DNA of 64,000 nucleotides from Brachionus rotundiformis (GCA_016802295.1 JAESIW010000200.1:1487210-1551209), one strand, 5' to 3'; shown: positions 36,685 through 48,063, numbered from the stretch's first letter. The notes: generated from the letters alone by a model not told the origin. Program-made: numbers and translations.

Positions 36685-36930
36685 TTATTGTAATCGTCTA
36701 ATTAATTTTTTTGAAAGCTCAGAAACCAAATACTTTTCTCTTGCTTCGGTTAAAAGCTCCATCATTCTTGAAAATGTCTGATTTGTTCTTGCTTTAATAT
36801 GCTGTTTTGAATAACACCAAAGAACTTCTATAGGATTGAGATCACAATGAAATTTAGGCAAAAAACAATCTTGTGTTCATATTTTTGGCTAATATCTCAA
36901 GATCATCTTCACCTTCTTCACGAAATTTTA
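36685..36930 (-). mobile_element. DDE transposase C-terminal fragment
   Basis: An open stretch of about 66 codons on the minus strand begins CFLPKFHCDLNPIEVLW and ends at a TAA (36685-36687). The text LPKFHC-LNPIE--W is the conserved block around the last acidic residue of DDE superfamily transposases of the Tc1/mariner-IS630 type. It is followed by a helical segment and the natural end. Just upstream the frame is broken by a TGA, with the earlier residues in another frame. The 5' part is gone, so it is a relic. Confidence 0.7.
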
Positions 36931-37468
36931 TTTAAACTTAGGGAAGCAACTTTTTTTAGTAAAATTTAGAAAAAAAATATCAATAGAATATTAATAAACA
37001 AATTTGTTAAAAATCACATGATTTGAAGAGATTTTTTAAGAAAAATAAAGCAATAAAGTAAAAAAGCAAAATCATAGATTTGTTCAGAATTTTGTCTAGA
37101 TTTTTTAAAGAAAAAAAATAGTGGGCTCATAATTGATCCCTCTGAGGAGATACGATTTAAACCAGAAAAAACACATTAGCATGAATATTTATGCTCTTTC
37201 AGAATATATAAACTTTTTTAGTAAATAAGTTTTATCTATGAGATTTGAGCCTTAAAGAACAACAACTTTTTAAAGAGTTTGCTATTTTTGGAACCCTGTA
37301 AAAAAATTTTTTCTAGCCCTTTCATGTGGTTTTCGAGAGCGAATTTTGAGTCAAAAAAAGAATTCAGATAGCACTAAAGTTTTGTTGTGAACTTTAAATT
37401 ATCAATATCTAAATAAAATGTGTAAAAAAAAGAGGCTAATAATCAAAAATAATATTTTTAGTAAAATT
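36931..37468. other. Intergenic
   Basis: AT-rich sequence between the transposase relic and the 3' end of the ARM-TIR-SAM gene; nothing else recognised. Confidence 0.5.
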
Positions 37469-39304
37469 TTATTTAAACAATATTTTTAATTCTTTACTAA
37501 AATAAGCAATATCTCGTAATGGAACTTTTTTATCTGCACTGATTGATGAATAAAAGAATTCGGGTGCATTTTGCATTATTTCTACAAGCTGCCTAAGTGT
37601 TTGACCATCACAGGGAAGGATTGTTTCATTAATTGCACTGTTGAAATTCTTTTCATTGAACCATTCGTTTACTTTAATTGCTGACCACTTATCAATAGCA
37701 TCATTTTGGTTGATTAATTTTGAATTTTTCTCAAAATTAGACTCTACCAATTTGGATGTTTTGCTTAGCTCATGTCTTAGCCGTCGAAAGCATTCATCAT
37801 AATCGTACTTGGTAAAATTAATGAATATTTTTGAACCAAGAATTATTCCTAACCAACCATCTGGTTTATAGTTTTCTTGCATAATTAAAGGAATTATTGG
37901 TTTATTAAGTTGGAAGGCATACTCTGCCTCAGCTCTGCAATTAGTGCTTTGCTTATACTTTTCAGTCATGCACATAAGGACGCATTTAGACTTCTCAATA
38001 GCTTTTGCCATCGCTTCAAGACTCGAACCATGTATATTTTCAACATCAATCCACACTTTTTGGCCAATATTTTCCAAATCTTGTTTGATCTTAAGACACA
38101 AATCTCTGTTATAACGATTGTAACTTATCATTATATGATCGGTTTCACTCTTTTCACCTTCTAATTTAACATTATCTTCACAAGACTTGGTTTCATTTTT
38201 ATTTTTTATGAGCCAAATGCATCCTTTACAGTTAGTTTTCAAATTTTCTGAATTTTCTAAATTCGCAGAACATGTTTCAATTGTATCAATTAGCTTAGAG
38301 TCATCATGAACATTTTTGGCAATTTTGTCATTGAAACATAATTGCCATAAAAATCTTACAGCATGACTAATTTCAGCATCATTACCATAAAAAATTAATT
38401 TCCTCAGACATTCATCCATACCATACTCAAAATAAATGCTTTCTTTGATTGAATCGTTTACTGCCATGGAATATAAAGCATCCAGAAGCTCAATCAAATT
38501 CCAAACCGTTTTGCTTACCAAAATTTGTGACACATATTCACTTTTGTGCTCGCTAACTTGGATATAAGTGCGACTCGTTGACTTTTTTTTTTCTAATTTG
38601 ACTGCTATTTTATCTATTATTAAAACTATTTTTGGTATTATTTTAATTAATTTTGGAAATTTTAAAATTTCATCTTCTTCTGAAGTTTTGGCTAGAACAA
38701 TATAACACGCTATTTGGCTATCTTCGCTTTTTAATTCATTAGACAAATTAAGTATTACTTGTGTGCTGTTTTGACTTTTCCAGTGGTCTTTATAAATTTC
38801 ATATAATCTAGATAAATTGACTAGACAACCAACAATAGAACGAATAAAAGGTGTTACCGTACTGGTATCTTTCAATTTATCTTTTATGAAATCATCAGTT
38901 AGATACTTGAAAATCACTTCGATTCCATTTGCTTGGTAAAAGCAATTGCAGAACATTACAGAATGATTGGACCATGTTCGGCAAATTGTAAAGATAACCC
39001 TGGCTGTTGATAATTTTGCATGCTGCAGATCACTGTCAATGTTATTATCGGCTTCTCTTTTGACGCATTCTTTAAGTGCCTGGATCAAGCTTTCATGGAA
39101 TTTCTTGTCACAGGATCTGTTAATGATTTCAATTTTGTTTTTTTTGTTGAAAATATTCTTGCTTATCTGTTTTAAAGCATCAAAAAATTGCGGATCTGAA
39201 AAACAAGTCGAAAATTCTGTATACACAGAGATAAAGTCTATGCTTTGGTCCAAAAATTCAGGACTAGGATCAGGAATAGCAGGAATAATAGAACCTGATT
39301 GCAT
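37469..39304 (-). CDS. ARM-TIR-SAM protein, single exon (611 aa)
   Basis: A TIR protein with the same parts as SARM1 but in a different order. Residues about 25-370 are all helical with armadillo-like character (for example VIFKYLTDD, RFLWQLCFNDKIAKNV). The TIR domain spans about 388-520: HIMISYNRYNRDL, the box-2-like KVWIDVENIHGSSLEAM, CVLMCMTEKYKQS, and CRAEAEYAF with Glu459 at the position of the catalytic glutamate of NAD-cleaving TIRs. KPIIPLIMQ and PDGWLGIILGSK follow. The C-terminal 75 residues (IDKWSAIKVNEWF...LPCDGQTLRQLVEIM) fit a SAM domain. There is no signal peptide, membrane segment or intron. SARM1 is ARM-SAM-SAM-TIR, so this is a related but distinct architecture. NAD hydrolase activity is inferred from the conserved glutamate only. 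Confidence 0.85.
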   Translation of the reverse strand: MQSGSIIPAIPDPSPEFLDQSIDFISVYTEFSTCFSDPQFFDALKQISKNIFNKKNKIEIINRSCDKKFHESLIQALKECVKREADNNIDSDLQHAKLSTARVIFTICRTWSNHSVMFCNCFYQANGIEVIFKYLTDDFIKDKLKDTSTVTPFIRSIVGCLVNLSRLYEIYKDHWKSQNSTQVILNLSNELKSEDSQIACYIVLAKTSEEDEILKFPKLIKIIPKIVLIIDKIAVKLEKKKSTSRTYIQVSEHKSEYVSQILVSKTVWNLIELLDALYSMAVNDSIKESIYFEYGMDECLRKLIFYGNDAEISHAVRFLWQLCFNDKIAKNVHDDSKLIDTIETCSANLENSENLKTNCKGCIWLIKNKNETKSCEDNVKLEGEKSETDHIMISYNRYNRDLCLKIKQDLENIGQKVWIDVENIHGSSLEAMAKAIEKSKCVLMCMTEKYKQSTNCRAEAEYAFQLNKPIIPLIMQENYKPDGWLGIILGSKIFINFTKYDYDECFRRLRHELSKTSKLVESNFEKNSKLINQNDAIDKWSAIKVNEWFNEKNFNSAINETILPCDGQTLRQLVEIMQNAPEFFYSSISADKKVPLRDIAYFSKELKILFK

Positions 39305-39513
39305 TTTTAAAAGTAAATTTAAACCAAATATTGAGACAATTTAAAATTCAAATTAAATTTTGAAACATTTTTACCATGGTAACATTTTAGAAATTGAATA
39401 ATAAAGACTTTTTACGATTGAAAAACTCATATTTATTAAACATTTTTTTGATATTATACACTCTATAAAATAAATAAATCGAAATTTAAATTAAATTTTT
39501 TCAACTAAAAAAT

Positions 39514-42500
39514 TCAATGAGATGTGTTTTGCTCTAAATTGGTATAATTTGGACTACAAATGCATCCACATCCAGTAGGGCATTTTTTATTTGACTCGAA
39601 CCATTTCATCATGTGGTTTAGATGTCCTCCATGACAACAAACATTACACCATGCGTACAAACGCTTCACTGGTAAACGGCTTGAATTTTAAAACTATTAA
39701 AAGTAAAATCAAAGTTGGATTTTTTTGTTTACCAATATGAACATAAAAATGCATTTTTTTTACAATCTTTACAAATTTGTGTTCCTGGTTTAATTGTTAT
39801 TTTACATGATGCACACATGGTAGTATAACTATGAGCTTTTTGTGCCTGATTGCGCAAAAATTCTGTTTGATAGGTTTTTAGGATTTCGATTCTCTGATTC
39901 CATAATTCATATTTTGCCAATAAATCTTTGGAGTAAATGAATTTTTTTTTCACATCTTAAAAAAATAGCATACCTATATATTGAATAAACCATTCATCTA
40001 AATATAACGAATCTATCTTTGTTTTGTCTATTTTATTATTTTGTATTACAATTAGATACATAAATATTGCCGTAACCAAGTCATTCTTTAATTTAATCAA
40101 CAGAAATGCAAAAGAATAAAAATTAAATTAAATTAATTTACTTTATCGTTCACATAATCAAACAAAAGTTGACAAAATTTTTCATCAAAATTCATTTTTA
40201 GTGCATTTTCGAGTTCAAAATGATTTTGAAATTGTGTATTTAAATCGGAAATTCTTCCAACAACAAAAATAGCAAAATTATTTATTTATTTATTTGGAAA
40301 TTTTGGTATTACTTGTTTATTTCCATATCACTATTAGTGTTTATTGTATTGAGATTAGGCTTTAGGTCTTTATTATCCAAAAATTTAGTTGATTGAGCCA
40401 AAGACATGGTTAAATCAGATTGGCTTTTAAAGTTAGTTGGATATGTAGCCAAATGTTGATCATCGCTTTCGATAAATTCGGCTTCTCTTTCACTTTTGGT
40501 CAGAAAACCGATTAATTCTCCCAAATTCTGAAAGTCGCCATTATCTCTTGTATGCATTGAATATTCATCTTCATCTTCAAATTTGGTCAAATAGCTATTA
40601 TTGAGCAGATTGTTATTTTCCTGAATGTCATGATGACCTAATTCGTTGTTGTCGCTGACAAAAAAGTTCTCTGTATGATGAAAATTATGCAATTTTTCAC
40701 CAATGTCATTTAATTTCTGGCTGTTAGAATTGTTATTTGGATCCAAGTTGATCAAAACTGGATTTCCATTTGATTCCAAGATAGGACTGTCGCCTAAATT
40801 GAAATAATAAATTGTGAAAAAAAAGATTTGTTTTTTAGTACCAGAGGCTATTTCGTCTGGTGAAGATGAGTCCAAGTCCGAATTGTTTGACGAAGAAGAA
40901 GAATCGATTGCGGTCACCTGAGAGATCGGGATTTGTATTGTAGAATTATTGTCATCTATTAGAAAAAATATAATAAAACTAATTAATGAATTGAAAATTC
41001 ATTATAATTTAAAAAAAATAAAGATTTGACAATGAAAGATAAATAGATAAAGCCAAATTTTCCCAGTCAGAACACAATTTTTGCGTCTATTTCGTCTAAA
41101 AAATCTGATCGCATAAAATATCTGAAATCTATCTTATTCTGGCGCATGATGGTAAAATTTAAAGCTTATTTATTTCTGTATACATTCTCATATGTAAATA
41201 AATTAAAAATCACAGTTAAAAAAAATTTCGAGTAAAAGAAAAAGACAGTATGAAAATAAATATTTAGAAAATCCTTCCTGGATTCAGTGTTGAAAGCAAA
41301 TTTTATCCATAGCTTACCAATTATTAAAAATTTGTTCAAAATGTATGCAGACAACAGCCAATTGGAACTGATGAGATTGACTGGTGCAAAAATGGATCAT
41401 GGAGCTTTATTAAAAAATGATGATTTTTGAAAATCATCGAAATCATCATCAGTATAAGATATGGTAAAATATAAGAAGGTTGTTAATGTTTATTCGGACA
41501 TGAAATGGAATAAACAACAGGTATAAGTTGATATAAGTTTAACAAAGCATCAAGAGCAAGGATTCCTGCGACTTCAACAACAGATTCCTAGATCAGAGAC
41601 ATCATTGTCTTGGTTTAAAGGTTTGTTTGTATATTCAATTGGCCAGTGAACTCAAGCACACATTTCTTTATTTATCATATATCAGAGAAATGGAATGCAA
41701 TACCAAAAGCGATGACTGAAGCAAAAATATTTAATCAATTCAAAGACAAATTGCTTAAAATAATAAGATATTATAGTGAGAATTTGTTCAAATAAATAAT
41801 GATTTTAATACTTTCTTTCTTTTATTTTTAACTATTTTCTAGGGATTTATTTCTTTTTTATGGAATAAATGTATGAAATGTATGAAAATCTTTAAATATG
41901 GTGTTGCATAAATGCTTTAATGTTTATAAGTCTCGACTGGTGACCAAGAGTCACGCAATCAATTAAATTTCTAAGTAAGAATGGCTTTAATTTAAAAATA
42001 TATCCAATTACTTGAATTGATCTTATTTATTGAATGAATATTTTTCGAATTACCCAAACTTGAGACAGATTTATTGGTATTATCTTCTTTGATTTCGAAT
42101 TTATCTGTTTCTTTATAAAAAGTCTTCAAAATCATCCAATTTTTGTAATCCTAATAAAGTAAAATAGGAAAAAAAATTAATTTAACTATTAGAAATACAT
42201 CAACTCGTTTACAATCGAGAGCAACTTTAGCGTTATGGTCACAGAGTTCTTCGAAAGAGCCATTGGTAAATTTGTAATTGACTGCGGCATGGCTAAACCA
42301 ATCAGTGCGCGTGACCTGAAATCAATTTTAAAATTCATCTTTTAAATTTTTACACTTTTTCTTTACCAATGGATCATCCAAAAAGAAAAGTTCGCTTCTT
42401 GTTATCTGAAATTTTTCACTATTTGGATAATAAGAAACAGTTGTAGATATATCGGCTTCTATTGCTGTTTAAATTTTAAAATTTTAAATTTTTTTCAAAT

Positions 42501-43790
42501 TTTATACTAAAAACCTTCATTTTTTTGTTGATTGCCAATTCCATTTGCAAACGCCAATGAACCATTTTTGTCCATTTCGACAGAAACAAGTGTCACGTAA
42601 TCTGCCGGCTTTAAGGTATCGCACATAAATGCATTATAAATTGTACTTTGAACAGCACCATTGACCAGTTCGGCTTTTGCTGAAGCAATAATGCAATCTG
42701 AGCTTCTCCATAAAAAATCTGAAATGTATATAATGTCATGAAAAATTTTTCTTTGTTTTTAATTGATTACTGTTAGCCTTGTTGATCACAGAATCGAATG
42801 AAGCATATGGTACATAAGGACGTGTCAAATCCCATACATACAAATACCTTAGGTGATAATTAGAACCGGACATGCATGCACCAATTTGCATTCGTCGATT
42901 GGGTCTCCATTTTATATTTGTTATACTTTCCGGATTTGTCAAAGAATTAAGAACATTAACTCTTTCAGAAGAAATATCTAATATCTAAATAAATTAATTA
43001 GAATTTTCAATTGATATAAAGGGCTGTACTGATATTAGCCTGTCTACTCTAGAAACGGCTAGCCATGTTGTTTCCTCAGGATGCCAATCCAGATGAGATA
43101 TATTTCTGAAAAGACTGAATCGCTTTTCTGGTTCATTAAGATTTCTTCTATCCCAAATCTACCAACAATTAAAATAAGTTGATTTTTTTAATAAATAAAT
43201 TCGTACATAAATAAAACCTGATTCAGAACCACTGACAAATTGATTGCTCAAGTGAGGATTAAATTGGATATCAGTTACTTTATCTTCATGATGATGTTTA
43301 TAAGTAGATAAAACATCAGCGTTTGCTAGAGGAACTCTAAAATCAATTAGCTTTATGTTGCCATCTTGGCCACCACTTATGAGCAAGTTTTGTTCAGATG
43401 GATGGAAATGAATTTTGCTCACTGTTAAGTCATGAAATTTGTATGTATTTTCCAATTTAAGCTCAGATGGACTGACAATTAATTTTTGTATTATTCCATT
43501 TGAGCCACATGATGCAACCAGTCTTTGATCGAGCCTTGACCAACCAATATCCACCACTCTATGATTAACTAAACGAGGATTTAGAATATAGTTTGAAACG
43601 AATCGATCTTCTTCAATGGTAAATAACTCCCAGTCTTAATGAAATAAATTTTTTAAATTAGTTTATTTTAAAGTATTTATTTTTAAATTTCAATACCTGA
43701 TATTCCTGCTGCAATTAATTTGTTTGCATCTTTATTTAACGCTAGACTTTGAACACTAAAATTAACCAAATGTGAAAATGTTGTGCTCAT
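39514..43790 (-). CDS. WDR24: GATOR2 subunit WDR24
   Basis: Component of GATOR2, which promotes mTORC1 activation by amino acids at the lysosome. Many short exons. The first half is a WD40 propeller: VDIGWSRLDQRLVASCGSNG, HPSEQNLLISGGQDGNIKLI, FNPHLSNQFVSGSESGF, WHPEETTWLAVSRVDR and the blade RRMQIG...YVWDLTRPYVPYASF. FTNGSFEELCDHNAKVAL matches the WDR24-specific block after the propeller. The middle is a long Asn/Ser/Asp-rich linker (40309-40917). The C-terminus has zinc-binding CASC...CKDC...C and CNVCCHGGHLNHMMKWFE, then CPTGCGC, the RING shared by WDR24 and WDR59. DHNAKVAL and the propeller text favour WDR24. One intron of about 1.1 kb (40957-42049) contains a LINE relic. A TTTTTTAG lies 15 bases before the ATG. 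Confidence 0.92.
41340..41805 (+). mobile_element. Decayed LINE fragment inside WDR24 intron
   Basis: Antisense to WDR24. Pieces in order: MYADNSQLEL (41342-41371), a decayed YADD catalytic motif; YSDMKWNKQQ (about 41490-41521), like the SDDLKWNKQ block; and an open stretch ending at a TAA near 41795 with ISEKWNAIPKAMTEAKIF and NQFKDKLLK. The last piece matches the usual C-terminal WN.LP..V..A.S...FK..L pattern of LINE ORF2. Stops and deletions lie between the pieces, but the order is that of a reverse transcriptase. Confidence 0.6.
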
Positions 43791-45044
43791 ATTATGTTTT
43801 CAATAGTCTAAAAAATAATTATTAACTAAATTTAGATAAGTAAAATTCACAAATAGTTTATTTATAAAATATTTGTAATTTTCGCAAAAGAATAAGTCTT
43901 AATAATTTTGGTCGGTACTTTTCTCAATTATTATAGTTTAACATTATTCTATAATTTTTGTCTTATATTTAAAAAATGGTTTAAAAATATTAATTTACTA
44001 ATAAAAGTAAATATTCAAGCTATATTATTATGTTAAGAAATAAATGTCAAAGTCGAAAATAAGGGCTTTTTAGGTTCATTTAAAATGATTCAACCCATTT
44101 ACTTCCTTTAAAGAAATTGATTGAATTTAAATTTTTAATTATGTTATCTAAAAAACAAGTTAATCAAGTACAAGTTTTAATTTATATTTATACCACTAAA
44201 CTCTTTGTGATTTACTTCTATAATCTTTTATTCGTACAAAATTCATTACATAAAAAAGATAAATTTATCATTGATATATTTAAGGATAATCATGATGGCT
44301 TAATTTTCAAAATTTTCTTGATATCAATTTAGAAGCAAGTCTTTCAAATAAATATATAACAAATAAATAAAAATATATTTCAAATAAAATTATATTTATG
44401 TTCATATCATCGAACTAGAAATATAAAAATAAGCTATAAATAAACCTCAAACAAACACCAGCTATCAAAAAGGATATTGATTTTTTGTCATACTTAAAGT
44501 TTTTTTTTATTAATTTTTTTTATTTTTGTTGAATGAAAATTATTTTGACATAAAAACATTTTTTTTCAATTTAAAAAAAAATTAGTCGATGAATAATTAA
44601 TTTTTTTATCGGTGCAACGAATTAAAACCCTTTTAAAGATTGTTTGAAATCTTAAGCTTTAAAAGGATTTGTTGATTAGTTTAATTTTTTATCAAATATT
44701 AATTAATCATTAAATTAAAAAAATGTTCATACTTTTAATCTCTAACAACAAGAGAACCAAATATGATTATTTTTCTAAACTATAAATACTTAAATTTATA
44801 ATATTTATTTTTTCAATTTAAAACATAAAGTTATAATTTTATTTTATAGCTCTATCTTTAAATTAATACGAAATTAATCATTATTTAGAAATAGATTTTT
44901 CGATTTTAGAAATAAAAAAAGTTAATTTTTATGAGTATTAAATTATAAATTTTTTTTTATCTTAAAAATAAATTTTAAATTAAACATTTAAAAAACTGAT
45001 GATTCCAATAAATAAATTAAAAACTAAATTAATTTTTGGATAAT
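43791..45044. other. Intergenic
   Basis: AT-rich flank between the 5' end of WDR24 and the 3' end of the glycosyltransferase. Only a meaningless 71-codon frame is present. Confidence 0.5.
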
Positions 45045-46244
45045 TTATTTTATAACTTTAATTTGTAAATGAGTAAATGACTTGAAATAAACCACCGATT
45101 TAATATCAACTAAATGGTTTATGTTAGAAAGACCATCTTCTTTTTGACGATTTAGCGCGCTACTGAGATACGAAAATCTTGAACTACTTTCCTTTGCTGA
45201 ACCATGAGGAAGCATCATAAAACTAGCCTTTTCTCCTAAATGAGGCCTCATTATACACAAATGAGAATTAAACATTCTTATCTGAAAGTCATCGTCTTCT
45301 GCGCCCCATCCAAAATACTCATTTGAAAAACCATTTACCTTTACAATATGATCCAATCTAAGGCTCAAAATACCTCCAGTTAAAAATTGGTTGTATACAC
45401 GCTCTTGTTGCATTTTTAGATTAAAAACCTTTCTTGACAAATGCCAAGGCATTTTGCGGCATCTATAATCTCCTCGTTCGCCCAACTCGTTTCCATCTGC
45501 TGATGGTATCAAGTCCACATCATGTATTACTACACAATCAGCATTTTCTTTACTATCAATCATATGCTTTATGGCCGAGTTAATCAATCTTCCTTTATTG
45601 AATTTCGATTCCATGTCAATTTGTTCAGCAACTATAATTTTATAGCTAAATGAATACCTGTAATTTTGAAGGTATGAATGCATGTTAATTAAAAAAAGTT
45701 TTAAATTTTCATAACGAGATTGGCTAAAAGGTACTATAAATACAACATGATCTAATTCATCTATATTACACTCTTTTCCTGGGGCTAATTTTGGTTTCCA
45801 AAGACCACCAGGTTTTAGATTGTTGAGCATTTCAAGCTGATTATCATCATTGAAAGGATCGTATTGAATAGATTTATTTAAAAATGGACTGTAATTGTCA
45901 ATATTATCTTTTAAAATCGAATCTTGAATTTTTTGATTAAAATCGGGATTTAGTGAGGCAGCTGAGCATTTTTTATTCTTATTTATAAATTCATTGCTGA
46001 TTTTAGAACCTAGATCCCGAGTTATATAATCACAAGACACGTCTATTCTATATATATCCATTATATTAAAATTTAATTGAATTTGTTTGGATGATAATTT
46101 AGATGGTGAGACCAGCTGGCATTTTTCGCCTGAACGAGAAGATGTTTGATGACTAAAAGAGGAAAATACAAAGTTGTAGATAATCCAAAAATTGACCACC
46201 GTTAGACCTAATGAAAACCAAAATATCAATTTAATTTTTCCCAT
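45045..46244 (-). CDS. Beta-1,4-galactosyltransferase-family enzyme (399 aa)
   Basis: Type II Golgi enzyme predicted to transfer galactose or GalNAc from the UDP-sugar. Single exon. The first in-frame ATG (46244) gives MGKIKLIFWFSLGLTVVNFW, a short cytosolic stub running into one membrane anchor. Catalytic-domain motifs run in family order: GGLWKPK, VVFIVPFSQSRYENL, VAEQ, FNKGRLINSA, the metal-binding DVD in VIHDVDLIPSAD, MPWHLSRK, FLTGGILSLR, and NGFSNEYFGWGAEDDDFQIR. The last is the acceptor and metal motif WGWGGEDDD of B4GALTs with small changes. A 14-codon upstream frame (ATG at 46270) overlaps the start. Which acceptor it uses cannot be told from sequence. Confidence 0.88.
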   Translation of the reverse strand: MGKIKLIFWFSLGLTVVNFWIIYNFVFSSFSHQTSSRSGEKCQLVSPSKLSSKQIQLNFNIMDIYRIDVSCDYITRDLGSKISNEFINKNKKCSAASLNPDFNQKIQDSILKDNIDNYSPFLNKSIQYDPFNDDNQLEMLNNLKPGGLWKPKLAPGKECNIDELDHVVFIVPFSQSRYENLKLFLINMHSYLQNYRYSFSYKIIVAEQIDMESKFNKGRLINSAIKHMIDSKENADCVVIHDVDLIPSADGNELGERGDYRCRKMPWHLSRKVFNLKMQQERVYNQFLTGGILSLRLDHIVKVNGFSNEYFGWGAEDDDFQIRMFNSHLCIMRPHLGEKASFMMLPHGSAKESSSRFSYLSSALNRQKEDGLSNINHLVDIKSVVYFKSFTHLQIKVIK

Positions 46245-46270
46245 GTTTCTCTTTGGCACAGAGCCGGCAT

Positions 46271-46969
46271 TTGAAGTTATATTTTGGAAAGAAATTGAAT
46301 TTTGTTTTTTTCTGCTAGTGATTGAATATCTAAATAAATTAAGTAAATAAAACGAAAAATTTGTTCTTTTTGTTGAAAAAAAAAATTTTTAACAAAAAAT
46401 AAATTGTTTGTATATAAAAATGTGGCAATTTTAATTCGTATAATTTTAAAATAGTTATTAAGCATAATTTTTTATTTTATCGGAAAAATAGAATAAATTT
46501 AAATGGTATAATTGTTTCTTGAATATTACTTATTTTTAGGGAAAGAAAAATTGTTTACAAAGAAGCAGATTTTTTTGATTTAAATTTATTAAATTTGAAA
46601 AATAATCAATCAAATTTTTGACTCTTATTTAAGTTTTCTTTTTAAATAGCAAAAAATCATTAACTTTTAAATCATTTTTTGATAATTTTTGCAACAAACA
46701 AAATAGTTTTTATGTAGGAATTTCAAAATTTGAGTGACTAGTCTTTTTTTAAATTGTTAAAGCGTAAAAAAATTTAAGCTTTTTGTGACCCTTTTAATTT
46801 TATTTCATCATAAAAATTTAATTTTATATAATAGTCCTCATAATAACAAGTTTATAAAAATTTGTGTATCAAAGTATTCAAAAGAATAAAACTACAAATT
46901 TAATAATTTAATTTTTTTGTTTATTAAATCAAAATTATAGACTTAATTTGCTTTTACAAAAATAAAGAT
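46271..46969. other. Intergenic
   Basis: AT-rich upstream region of the glycosyltransferase; no further exon recognised. Confidence 0.5.
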
Positions 46970-47535
46970 TAAAAAACTATTTATCAAGAATCAAAAAATC
47001 ATTCAGCTATTAAATCACATCTAGCTTGAACATGGAAAATTTCTTTTGGACTCTTATTCTATTTCCTTTTATTGCCTTTGATTTCTGATCTAATTACCAG
47101 ATCTCAGACCAGGTTTATCTTTTCCACTCCATTCACTAATTTGTAAATTTTAATCAAATTCTCTCTCACTCTTTTACTCAACCCACTCTAGCTAGCTTCA
47201 TTCGACATACTTCTTAGCGATCCAGTGATCTTTGTTGCTCGTTCTTGATCTTTCTTTAACGAATCCACATCTTTTTTTCATACTTGAATTCTATATCTGC
47301 ACTGCAAAGTCTAGGTGAGGTCCAGCCATGGATGTATACAGTCTAACCCACAACTTTTTCTCTCTGCTTGTAGACATTAGCTTTATCATTCCAAGAACCC
47401 TACTAGCTTTTGCACATGCATTATTCACTTGCCGAACCCACTAAAAATCTGATCAGACCATCACCCCAGGTCTCTCTCACACACTGTGGTTGTTTTACAA
47501 CATATCTATGACTCGTATTTAGTCTACCAAAATTA
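46970..47535 (-). mobile_element. Decayed LINE ORF2 C-terminus
   Basis: The minus strand reads, through frameshifts and stops, ERDLGV, then NNACAKASRVLGMIKLMSTS, LYTSMAGPHLDFAVQI, MKKDVDSLKKDQERATKITG and a final KKFSMFKLDV. This reproduces in order the well-known end of CR1/Jockey-like reverse transcriptases (ERDLGV...A..KA.R.LG.I, LY...VRPHLE..V..W, KD...LE..QRRATK). The stretch is much less AT-rich than its neighbours. Several stops make it a pseudogene. Confidence 0.8.
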
Positions 47536-47700
47536 AATTAAAAATATACAGGCCCAAGTTTACTTCCTGTTAAGAAAACGAGAAAATATTATCTGTATTT
47601 CAGAAATAATTACTTTCTGACAAAAATATTACTAAAAAATAATTAGTTTATGACTCAATTAATTTTTTATTGTCTAAATAAATTTATTCTAAGTAATTAG

Positions 47701-48063
47701 TCAATTTTTATTTCTTTTTGCTAAATATTTTTTTAATTTTAATTTGTCAAATCTCATGTATATAAAATCAGTTAATACGAAACTATTACTATGGCCAAGA
47801 CGCTTTATTACTGCCTTTCCACTAAAAAGATTACTTGAAGCCAATTTCCAACCTTTTTCACTATAATCAATACTATCAACAAATTTTTTGTCACTCAAGG
47901 TATCAATTGACCAGTGCCTTAACATATTTACAGCATTTGACAGATAAAAATTTACTGATAATCTAGATCTAAGATTATGAATCAATTTGATTTTCCCATT
48001 TTCACTCTCTAATCCATTATCAGTTGTAGGTATTTTTAACCAACGAGTTAAATGTACAAACAA
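47701..48063 (-). mobile_element. MULE-type transposase fragment
   Basis: An open frame of 120 codons with no good start. TDNGLESENGKIKLIHNLRS and RLSVNFYLSNAVNMLRHWS correspond to the block after the last acidic residue of MULE transposases (T.NGLES.N..IK....R.R...F......M..WS), just before the SWIM finger. The rest (YSEKGWKLASSNLFSGK, ending LKKYLAKRNKN) is basic and unrecognised. No terminal inverted repeats were found nearby. The intact frame suggests a fairly recent copy or an exon of a larger domesticated gene. Confidence 0.65.

Noticed and set aside
44117..44332. 71-codon frame between WDR24 and the glycosyltransferase
   Set aside because: Low-complexity Ile/Lys/Phe text as expected from AT-rich DNA.
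46245..46259. Glycosyltransferase start at 46259
   Set aside because: The codon there is GTG; the first in-frame ATG is at 46244.
46277..46465. 62-codon frame upstream of the glycosyltransferase
   Set aside because: Not in frame with the enzyme and without splice support; likely 5' UTR or spacer.
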